The position numbers and the translations under genes were made by a program. Positions 31,040 to 39,231 of a stretch of 39,231 nucleotides of DNA are shown here, one piece after another. Source of the DNA: Acrocarpospora corrugata (lineage in GTDB: Bacteria; Actinomycetota; Actinomycetes; Streptosporangiales; Streptosporangiaceae); NCBI RefSeq assembly GCF_009687845.1, contig NZ_BLAD01000038.1, positions 252,721 to 291,951 of the forward strand. Direction: 5' to 3'. Below the pieces are notes generated by a model. That model did no database searches and was not told the origin of the DNA. It saw only the letters and a list, made by a program, of their open reading frames with translations. Within the stretch, counting starts at the first letter, position 1. Each line of letters opens with the position of its first letter.

Positions 31040-31519
31040 TCATTCCTCGGGCTTGAAGCAGTCGGTCTTCCCGACGATCAGGATGTTCGGCTCAGTGTTG
31101 CGCGTCGCGACCATGAATGTCACCGCGGACTCAGGCTTGTGCAGGACGACGACCGACAGATCTTCGTCCCGAAAATCAAGATCATCGACTAGCTGATCGT
31201 AGTTCATCACGAGAAGTGCGCTACGAACCAGCCCGGCCGCCGTGCCAGGCGATTGGCTACCCGGACGCTGAAAGTTGCCCTGCGCGCGGAAGAATCGTTG
31301 TTTCGAGCCCGGTACGCAGGCGCTATCCGAGTCTTTTTCCGCTTTTTCGGTTACCCGAAAAACTCCGGCCCGCTGCGTCAGGGCCGAGGTGAGCAACTCC
31401 TGGCCATCGCTCACCAAACTACGGCTCGCCGTCGCGAGTGTCGGTCTCGGTGGCTCTGAGCACCCCGTCAGCGTGACGAAACAGACTCCAGCCACGGCGA
31501 TTCGGGAAGCCAGCTTCAC
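31040..31519 (-). CDS. Putative lipoprotein, unknown function
   Basis: A 159-residue exported protein. The signal peptide (MKLASRIAVAGVCFVTLTGC) carries a canonical LTGC lipobox with Cys20. The mature part has two cysteines (DSACVPGS, KTDCFKPEE) likely to form a disulfide, and a strand-rich end (DLSVVVLHKPESAVTFMVA). No family recognised. The start is GTG 31519 because TAATGT lies 7 nt upstream; a longer reading frame continues upstream but is antisense-overlapping with spo0M. It converges on the WxG pair with a 10-bp gap, and all three look like an accessory unit between coaE and the spo0M operon. Confidence 0.8.
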   Translation of the reverse strand: MKLASRIAVAGVCFVTLTGCSEPPRPTLATASRSLVSDGQELLTSALTQRAGVFRVTEKAEKDSDSACVPGSKQRFFRAQGNFQRPGSQSPGTAAGLVRSALLVMNYDQLVDDLDFRDEDLSVVVLHKPESAVTFMVATRNTEPNILIVGKTDCFKPEE

Positions 31520-31526
31520 AGTCCGG

Positions 31527-31532
31527 ACATTA
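31527..31532 (-). promoter_or_regulatory. Candidate -10 box of the lipoprotein gene
   Basis: On the minus strand TAATGT lies 7 nt before the GTG at 31519, a leaderless arrangement. Confidence 0.45.
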
Positions 31533-31572
31533 CCCGAATCCCCACAGCCGCCAGACGAGTTCGGCGAACGAA

Positions 31573-31602
31573 TACGGCTCCCGCGAGAACGCGGGAGCCG
31601 TA
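31573..31602 (-). terminator. Terminator of the SPFH-spo0M operon
   Basis: A perfect 13-bp stem (TACGGCTCCCGCG with CGCGGGAGCCGTA) and AGAA loop, 12 bp after the spo0M stop on the minus strand, followed there by TTCGTTCG. Confidence 0.88.
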
Positions 31603-31614
31603 CCAGAGAAAGGG

Positions 31615-32388
31615 TTAGAACCAGCCGCGGCGTTGGGCCATGGACTGGAGGCCGGCGGCGAGGGCCTGTTCGGCGGCGGCCGGGTTGCCGTTGAGGGGGA
31701 CGGTGAAGCGGTTGTAGACGTCGTGGCCGGAGGAGATGAAGCCGCCGCGCTTGTCGGCTTCGAGGATGACGTCCATCGCGTTCGGGCCGGTGATGAAGGT
31801 GAGTTCCAGGGCCTGGAAGTGGCGGCTCCACTGCGGGCCGGCGTAGTACTCGATCTCCTGGTAGAACGGCATGCGCGAGCCCTGCAGGGTGCCGCGCTCC
31901 AGGTCGGCCTTGCTGAAGCGGAAGCCCATCCGGTCCAGGGCGGTGATCAGGTGCTCCTGGATCGGCAGCGGGTTGACGAACAGCGGGTCGAGGTCGCCCT
32001 TGTCCAGGGCGCCAGCCAGGGAGAGTTCGGTGGCGACGCCGAGGGTCATGCCGCGCAGCGGGTGGCCGCCGATGGCGCTGATCGGCGTCTCCCACGGGAC
32101 GGGGATCTGGAACGGCTGCGCGTGCACGGCGTTCGGCTGGAGGTGGAACGGGCCCGCCACCTGCTGGCGGAGGAAGCTGTGGGTCTGCTTGTACTCGCTG
32201 TCGCCGCTCTCGACCTCGACCACCGCGGTGAAGTCGACGAAGATGCCCTCGACCTTGTAGTCGCTGGCGCCGCCGCGGAAGTTGACGGTGCCGGCGAGGG
32301 TCTCACCCGGCCGGACGGTGGAGGTCTGCAGGACGGTGTCGACTTCGACACCGGCGCCGAACGCGGCCATGAGCTTGCGGAAGACCAT
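31615..32388 (-). CDS. spo0M: Spo0M-like sporulation-control protein
   Basis: A 257-residue cytoplasmic protein with an arrestin-like beta-sandwich: an opening MVFRKLMAAFGAGVEVDTVL, GETLAGTVNFRGG, then VPWETPISAIGGHPLRGM and LDKGDLDPLFVNPLP, characteristic of the Spo0M family. In Bacillus the protein influences phosphorelay-driven sporulation and cell division; its role in actinomycetes is not established. AAGGAG is 9 nt before the ATG. It is the last gene of a minus-strand operon behind two SPFH proteins, 47 bp after the nearer one, and is followed by a 13-bp terminator. Confidence 0.93.
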   Translation of the reverse strand: MVFRKLMAAFGAGVEVDTVLQTSTVRPGETLAGTVNFRGGASDYKVEGIFVDFTAVVEVESGDSEYKQTHSFLRQQVAGPFHLQPNAVHAQPFQIPVPWETPISAIGGHPLRGMTLGVATELSLAGALDKGDLDPLFVNPLPIQEHLITALDRMGFRFSKADLERGTLQGSRMPFYQEIEYYAGPQWSRHFQALELTFITGPNAMDVILEADKRGGFISSGHDVYNRFTVPLNGNPAAAEQALAAGLQSMAQRRGWF

Positions 32389-32435
32389 TTGTTAGGCTCC
32401 TTGAAGGGGGTACGTCAGTTCGTATCAACGGCCGG

Positions 32436-33653
32436 TCAGGCCGGGGGGTTCCCCAGCCCGAGCCGGGGAAGTAGTTGGGCGAGCAGCAGCGCGGACGCCG
32501 GATCGCCGCCCTGCGAGGTCCGGATGACGAGTGGCGTCGGCGCGTGCTCCGCCAGTTTGGCACCCACGTCGAGCCGTCGCCGGGCGAGTTCATACTGCAG
32601 CACGGCCCGGTTGTCGCGGTAGGAGGCGGCCAGCCGCCGCAGCCCTTTTGCCTCGTTCTCGGCGGCGGTCAGTTCGGCCCGGCCGCGCGCCTCGATCTCC
32701 CAGCGCACCCGCTGCGCCTCGGTCTCCTGCTCTTCGAGCATCCGGGCGACGTCCTTGCGCGCGGTGTTCTGCGCGGCCCTGACCTCGACGAGCCGGGCGT
32801 CCCTGGTCTTCTTGGCGCGTTCGATCTCCATCAGCAGCGTGTCGATCCGCCGCTTCCTGGTGAGCTCCCACTCCCGCTCGTACGCGGAGAGTTCCTTGGC
32901 CACTTTCTCCCGGGTCGCCAGGTGCTGCTGGTAGGTGTCGGGCAGCTGCACGTCGGGGATGTTGGCTCCGGTGACCCGCACGCCGTACCGGCCGAGCTGC
33001 CGGTTGAGTGCCTCCTGCATGTCGCCCACGTCGGAGCCGCGCAGGTCGTAGGCCCGCTCGGTGGTGACCCGCCGCCCGCGCTGCCGGATCGCGTCCTGTA
33101 CGGCGCTGCTGAGCACCAGGTCGAAGTTGCCGGCCCCGATGGTCCGGACGAAGGCGACCGGATCCACGATCCGGAACTTCAGGAAGAACTCGATCGACTT
33201 GAGCGGCACGTTCTCGGCGGTCGGGCAGGCGATGATGGGCGCCGTGTACGGGATCTCGGTCGAGGTGTCCACGACCGCGTCGACCCGGTCCCACGGCAGC
33301 CACAGGTAGTGCCGGCCGGGCGCGAGGTTGCCGGAGATGGCGCCCCAGCGGCTGCGTACGCCGGTGGTGCCCTCCTCGATCTCGACGATGGCCCGCCGCC
33401 ACAGCCACACGGCCGCCACCAGCAGGACCACGAGGGAGGCCGCCCCGGCGAGGGGGCGCAGGGCGCCGCCGCCCAGCGCGGCCGTACCGGCCAGGTAGAG
33501 GGCGAGCAGGAGCAGGCCCAGCCAGGCGTAGCCGCGCCGGTCCTTCGGGATCACCACGGGGACCAGCTGGCCGCGTTCGCCGCCGCGCAGGAGCTGGCGG
33601 ATGTCCGACCAGGACGCCAGCGATTCCTTGATCTTCGAGGATTCCCTGCTCAT
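32436..33653 (-). CDS. SPFH/band 7 domain membrane protein (second of a pair)
   Basis: A 405-residue membrane-anchored protein. Two hydrophobic helices ([15 protein letters not shown] and [18 protein letters not shown], about 45-90) precede an SPFH domain ([18 protein letters not shown] to about 250), then a coiled coil rich in Arg/Glu ([20 protein letters not shown] onward), and a C-terminus ending in [20 protein letters not shown] proteins form large oligomeric cages on membranes and organise lipid microdomains or proteases. Its ATG shares one base with the stop of the upstream paralogue (TGATG), so they are translationally coupled and may co-assemble. No NfeD or FtsH partner is visible. 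Confidence 0.88.
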   Translation of the reverse strand: MSRESSKIKESLASWSDIRQLLRGGERGQLVPVVIPKDRRGYAWLGLLLLALYLAGTAALGGGALRPLAGAASLVVLLVAAVWLWRRAIVEIEEGTTGVRSRWGAISGNLAPGRHYLWLPWDRVDAVVDTSTEIPYTAPIIACPTAENVPLKSIEFFLKFRIVDPVAFVRTIGAGNFDLVLSSAVQDAIRQRGRRVTTERAYDLRGSDVGDMQEALNRQLGRYGVRVTGANIPDVQLPDTYQQHLATREKVAKELSAYEREWELTRKRRIDTLLMEIERAKKTRDARLVEVRAAQNTARKDVARMLEEQETEAQRVRWEIEARGRAELTAAENEAKGLRRLAASYRDNRAVLQYELARRRLDVGAKLAEHAPTPLVIRTSQGGDPASALLLAQLLPRLGLGNPPA

Positions 33654-35158
33654 CACTTCAGCCCTTCGATCTCGGCCTGGCGGCCGTCCACGCGTTCCTG
33701 GATCGCGCCCAGCCTGGCCTGGATGGCGGTCATGTCGGCGTCGGTGAACAGGGTGGCCTCGCCGGTGCCGACCAGCTCGCCGGCCAGCGCCAGGTAGTTG
33801 ATCGCCTTCGCCTCGCCGATCTGCACGACCTGCGGCAGCCGCGCGGCCACCGACTCCAGCTTGTCCAGCACGTCCTGCTGGTAGCGGTAGTTGAGGATCT
33901 CCGGCGCCTCGGCGCTGCTGAGCGCCCGGATGTCGAGGGCCTGGGCCTCCAGCAGGGCGGCGTTGGCCTTGGCGGTGCTCTCCGCCTCGATCAGGCGCTG
34001 CCGGGCCTGCGCCGTCGCCCGGTGCGACTCGCGTTCCAGCGCGGTGTCCATCTGGGCCTGGTACGTGGCGATCTCGGCCTCGATGCCGGACAGCGTCTCG
34101 TGCAGCCCGGCCAGCTCCCTGGTGAGATCGCCCTCGTTCTGCTCTTTGCGCAGCTGGAGCTCGTACTCGTAGGTGTAGGCCTCTTTGGCCACCCGGACCA
34201 TCTCGGGGGCGGCCAGGTCCATCCGGTATTCCTGGCTGGATGGCTCGGCGTGGGTGATGTTGACGTCGGTCATCCGGACCGCCGGCAGGAACTGCTGGTT
34301 GAGGCTGTCCAGCATGCCCTGGGTGCTCTCGCCGACCAGGTCGTAGATGTCCTCGGCGCGCTGGGAGTAGATCAGGCTGCGGGTGACCTCGCTGATCGCG
34401 TTCTGCAGCTTGGACTGGAAGCCGCCGACCGAGCCGAGCACGAAGATGAACTCGGCCGGGTCCTCGATCCGGAACTGCAGGAACAGGTCCACCGAGGCTT
34501 TGACGCCCTGCTGGGTGGGCGCCTCCCTGATGGGCGCGTTGAACGGGTATTCCCTGGTGGTGTTGACGATGTAGCTGACCCGTTTCCACGGGCTGAACAG
34601 CGTCACCCGGCCGGGTTCCGCGACCTGGACGAGCTTGCCGAACTTGGTGATCAGCGCCCGGCAGCCCTCGGGGACCATGACCACGCTGCGCCGCCACCAC
34701 AGGAACAGCGCCGCCAGCGCGAGCACCGCCCAGTAGTGCGGCCCGAACAGGCCGTCCAGGTCGAGGCCGAACTCGCCCAGGCCGACGCCGCCGAGCCCGA
34801 CCGCGGCGAGTACGGCCAGCGCCAGAAGCTGAAACACCAACTTGCCCGTGCCGGTCTTCGGGATGACCACGGGGGAGATGACGTGCATCGGCGCGCCGCC
34901 GGGGGCCTGGCCCTCGAAGCTGCGGTTGACGATCTCGTTGGCCTCGGTCAGCTGGGCGCTGCGGGCTTCCAGCGAGGTGCCCGCGGCCACGCTGTCCTGG
35001 CGGGCGTCGAGGAAGTCGCGCGGATCGAGACGGAACCCGGCCGCCTCGGTGTACTGGCCGACGGCGGTCAGCACCGTCTGGCGTGGATCGCCGCCCGCCG
35101 CGACCGTCTGGGCCACTTTTATGACCTTTTGGGCGGTGCCCTGATAGGGACTCGACAT
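33653..35158 (-). CDS. SPFH/band 7 domain membrane protein (first of a pair)
   Basis: A 501-residue relative of the downstream protein with the same plan. An N-terminal soluble region of about 100 residues ([20 protein letters not shown]) is extra. It is followed by two hydrophobic helices ([19 protein letters not shown] and [16 protein letters not shown]), an SPFH domain ([19 protein letters not shown] onward) and a long coiled coil ([17 protein letters not shown], then [26 protein letters not shown]). The shared motif [19 protein letters not shown] in front of the first helix in both suggests duplication. The ATG at 35158 has AGGAG 5 nt upstream. It is the first gene of the operon, divergent from uvrB. 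Confidence 0.88.
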   Translation of the reverse strand: MSSPYQGTAQKVIKVAQTVAAGGDPRQTVLTAVGQYTEAAGFRLDPRDFLDARQDSVAAGTSLEARSAQLTEANEIVNRSFEGQAPGGAPMHVISPVVIPKTGTGKLVFQLLALAVLAAVGLGGVGLGEFGLDLDGLFGPHYWAVLALAALFLWWRRSVVMVPEGCRALITKFGKLVQVAEPGRVTLFSPWKRVSYIVNTTREYPFNAPIREAPTQQGVKASVDLFLQFRIEDPAEFIFVLGSVGGFQSKLQNAISEVTRSLIYSQRAEDIYDLVGESTQGMLDSLNQQFLPAVRMTDVNITHAEPSSQEYRMDLAAPEMVRVAKEAYTYEYELQLRKEQNEGDLTRELAGLHETLSGIEAEIATYQAQMDTALERESHRATAQARQRLIEAESTAKANAALLEAQALDIRALSSAEAPEILNYRYQQDVLDKLESVAARLPQVVQIGEAKAINYLALAGELVGTGEATLFTDADMTAIQARLGAIQERVDGRQAEIEGLK

Positions 35159-35267
35159 CACGCTCCTCAATCTTCTACCCCGGCCTCGAATCCGATGATT
35201 CCGGACGCTATCGGGGCGGACTTGATGATCGCTTGCAATGGCGTGAGGAAATGTCGGTGGGGGCGCG

Positions 35268-35273
35268 TAGGTT
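35268..35273 (+). promoter_or_regulatory. Candidate -10 box of uvrB
   Basis: TAGGTT lies 8 nt before the GTG at 35282, predicting a transcript with almost no leader. No SOS-box-like palindrome was noticed in the 123-bp gap to the divergent SPFH operon. Confidence 0.4.
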
Positions 35274-35281
35274 ATGCAAGC

Positions 35282-37389
<2,108 letters not shown>

Positions 37390-37393
<4 letters not shown>

Positions 37394-38007
37394 GGGACTG
37401 CGCCTGACCTGCGTTGGGTGATTCGGGCGCGGCGGGCGGCTTTGTAGCGTCGGATTCGGCGGATGGTCAGCCAGCCGAGGGCGGAGAAGGCGGCCAGGGC
37501 GACGAGGACCAGGAGCGGGAGGAAGATCGCGATCAGGCTCATGCTGAGTGAGCCCGCGTCTTCCATGGTGCTGACCACCGGGGCGCCCACGCCTGCGGTG
37601 CTCGCGTTCACCACCGGGCGCGCGGTCGACTTGATCAGGTGCACGATCAGGGCGGTCACGATGCCGAGCACCCAGCCGACCGCCGGGTGCTCGGCCATCC
37701 AGGTGGAGTTGTCCAGTTCGGCGGCGGCCGTGGTCGCGCTGAACACGACGCCGCCCGCCGCGGGGCGGACCGCGGTCTGGATGATGTCGTTCACGTGGTC
37801 GACGACGGGCACCTTGTCCAGCACGAACTCGGCGAGCAGCAGCACGCCGATGATCGCCAGCACCCACCCGTTCGACAGCCACTCATAGCCCTGCGGCAGC
37901 CGCACCGCGTCGGTGAAGTTGGCCACCAGGCCGACCACCATCAACGGGATATACGCGTTGAGCCCTGCCGCCGTCGAGAGCCCCAACCCGGTCAGCGTCG
38001 CGAACAT
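37390..38007 (-). CDS. DUF4126 family membrane protein
   Basis: A 205-residue membrane protein with four or so hydrophobic helices: the N-terminal [22 protein letters not shown], then [20 protein letters not shown], a [15 protein letters not shown] segment and [23 protein letters not shown]. The [10 protein letters not shown] and [15 protein letters not shown] motifs mark the DUF4126 family, whose function is unknown. A basic tail ([18 protein letters not shown]) suggests a cytoplasmic C-terminus. GGGGGTG lies a few bases before the ATG. The stop overlaps that of uvrB in CTAG, so no terminator fits between them. Confidence 0.9.
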
Positions 38008-38066
38008 TCACACCCCCTGCCCCCACTTAACGGCCGAACCCGCCTTGGAGTTGCGCCGTCACGATA

Positions 38067-38208
38067 TTTCCGGAACTGGCGTGATTTCCGGAAGCGGCGT
38101 GGCAGGCGCCACAGCGAAGGGGATTGCCCACCTCGCTCCGGCGTCGATGACTTCACGCCTCGGTCGTGAGCCTGCGGTAGGGCGGGCGTTGTCATGATAT
38201 TTCCGAAA
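38067..38208. repeat. TTTCCGGAA-type repeats upstream of DUF4126
   Basis: TTTCCGGAA occurs at 38067-38075 and 38085-38093, exactly 18 bp apart, and TTTCCGAAA at 38200-38208; the first and third are preceded by GATA. The last copy sits in a hairpin (CATGATATTT/AAATGTCGTG, some G-T pairs). The 208-bp gap contains no gene. The palindromic repeats may be an operator for the DUF4126 gene. Confidence 0.4.
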
Positions 38209-38215
38209 TGTCGTG

Positions 38216-39231
38216 TCAGTGGGTGAGGCCGTTGAGGCGGTCGAGGGTGCTCGCGCAGTCCCTGAGGATCTCGTAGACGACCTGCCGGGCCGGTTTGATC
38301 TGGTTCAGTTGCCCGACCACCTGACCGACGAAGTAGTTGGCGAGCGCCTGAGCGCCCGGATTGCCGGCTTCTGCGGCCCGCGATATCCGGCCGTGCGCGG
38401 ATTCGGCCAGGAGCATCTGCAAGGGCATCGGTAACGACCCGGGGCTCTCCAGGCTCTCATCCCATTCGTCGGTCCACGCGGACCGCAGCTGCCGAGCGGG
38501 CTTACCCGTACGAGACCGGGAACGGACCGTATCCCTGGACGTGGCGTCGAGGAGCTTGCGCTTGAGCGCGGGAGACGTCTCGGCCTCCTCGGTCGTGAGC
38601 CACACCGACCCGCACCACACCCCCTCGGCCCCGAGGGCCAGCGCCGCCGCCATCTGCCGCCCGTCCGCGATCCCCCCGGCCGCCAGCACCGGCACCGCCA
38701 CGGCGTCCACCACCTGAGGAACCAGCACCATCGTGGAGATCTCACCCGTATGCCCCCCGGCCTCCCCACCCTGCGCGACCACGATGTCAGCCCCGGCCGC
38801 GACCTGACGCCGGGCGTGCTCCACGGTCCCGGCCAGCGCCGCCACCGGCACCCCCGCCGCCCGCGCCCGCTCCGTCATCGCCGCGGGCGGCGGCCCGAGC
38901 GCGCTCGCGATCAACCGGATCGGATGCTTGAGCGCCACCTCCACCAGCCCCATCGCCCCGTCGGCGGTCACCCGCCGCCCGGCCTCGTCCCCGCCGCTCC
39001 CGGCCATCCGCTCACTCGCCGGAACCCCATATTTCCGTAAAAGATGCGAAACGAAATCCCGATGCACATCCGGAATCGCCTCCACCAGCGACCCCCCGGC
39101 CCCCGCCGCGATCCGCCCCGGCACCAGCACGTCCACCCCGTACGGCCGCCCGCCCACCCGCTCGTCGATCCAGCTGAGCTCCCGATCCAGCTCCTCCGGC
39201 GAGTACGCCACCGCCCCCAGCACCCCGAACC
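38216..39231 (-). CDS. Nitronate monooxygenase/enoyl reductase-like FMN protein, 5' end outside the window
   Basis: A TIM-barrel flavoprotein of the NPD/2-nitropropane dioxygenase family; 338 codons are visible and the reading frame runs off the window end, where GVLGAVAYSPEEL is the usual region about 40 residues into the protein. The FMN and active-site motif is AQGGEAGGHTG, whose His is the catalytic base in nitronate monooxygenases, followed by AAGGIADGRQMAAALALGAEGV, the phosphate-binding part. Members oxidise nitronates or act in lipid-like reductions, so the exact reaction is uncertain. A GTG at 39223 should not be taken as the start. Confidence 0.9.
   Translation of the reverse strand, partial: FGVLGAVAYSPEELDRELSWIDERVGGRPYGVDVLVPGRIAAGAGGSLVEAIPDVHRDFVSHLLRKYGVPASERMAGSGGDEAGRRVTADGAMGLVEVALKHPIRLIASALGPPPAAMTERARAAGVPVAALAGTVEHARRQVAAGADIVVAQGGEAGGHTGEISTMVLVPQVVDAVAVPVLAAGGIADGRQMAAALALGAEGVWCGSVWLTTEEAETSPALKRKLLDATSRDTVRSRSRTGKPARQLRSAWTDEWDESLESPGSLPMPLQMLLAESAHGRISRAAEAGNPGAQALANYFVGQVVGQLNQIKPARQVVYEILRDCASTLDRLNGLTH

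Noticed and set aside
31520-32095. Upstream extension of the 31519 lipoprotein
   Set aside because: It is antisense-free but out of frame with spo0M on the same strand, and the signal peptide begins at 31519 behind a -10 box.
33654-34700. Extended frame in front of the second SPFH gene
   Set aside because: It is an alternative frame of the first SPFH gene; the ATG at 33653 in the TGATG overlap is the real start.

Overview
The window is about 39 kb of GC-rich actinobacterial chromosome. Gene content and order (gltBD, pyk, a PdtaR-type ANTAR regulator, a branched-chain amino acid ABC operon, polA, rpsA, coaE, uvrB), many GTG/TTG starts, TANNNT -10 boxes directly in front of start codons, and a Spo0M protein all suit a sporulating, filamentous actinomycete. 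Streptosporangiales is my best guess from gene order, not from a search.

Layout. 1-2.2 kb: a small lipoprotein convergent with an aminopropyltransferase-like (BpsA-type) protein. 2.3-8.3 kb: gltB-gltD (glutamate synthase) closed by a strong terminator. 8.4-11.4 kb: a secreted subtilase, a DUF2784 membrane protein and a convergent lipoprotein. 11.5-13.7 kb: pyk, a shared terminator hairpin, an oddly short CAA-anticodon tRNA on the minus strand, and pdtaR. 13.9-19.5 kb: binding protein livK with its own terminator, then livH-livM-livG-livF, tightly coupled and ending at a 13-bp terminator stem. 19.7-24.0 kb: a hotdog thioesterase divergent from polA, then an exported polysaccharide deacetylase. 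24.0-27.6 kb: rpsA with a good promoter and terminator, and a group IIC intron inserted just after that terminator. 27.8-28.9 kb: a GNAT acetyltransferase overlapping coaE. 28.9-31.5 kb: an unfamiliar trio, a large and a small protein each with a WxG-type helical hairpin plus a convergent lipoprotein. 31.6-35.2 kb: a minus-strand operon of two SPFH/band-7 proteins and Spo0M. 35.3-39.2 kb: uvrB, a convergent DUF4126 membrane protein, and a nitronate monooxygenase-like gene cut by the window edge.

Most of the window is conserved housekeeping DNA: nitrogen assimilation and amino acid uptake (gltBD, liv), glycolysis (pyk), replication and repair (polA, uvrB), translation (rpsA, tRNA, pdtaR as a likely antiterminator) and CoA synthesis (coaE). 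The parts that look unusual are: the group IIC intron, whose reverse transcriptase carries both a +1 frameshift and a changed catalytic box while domains V and VI still fold well; the class I tRNA with a leucine anticodon; the WxG pair with its lipoprotein; the paired SPFH/Spo0M operon; LivH fused to an exported beta-type domain; and a repeated promoter layout that predicts leaderless mRNAs for about a dozen genes.
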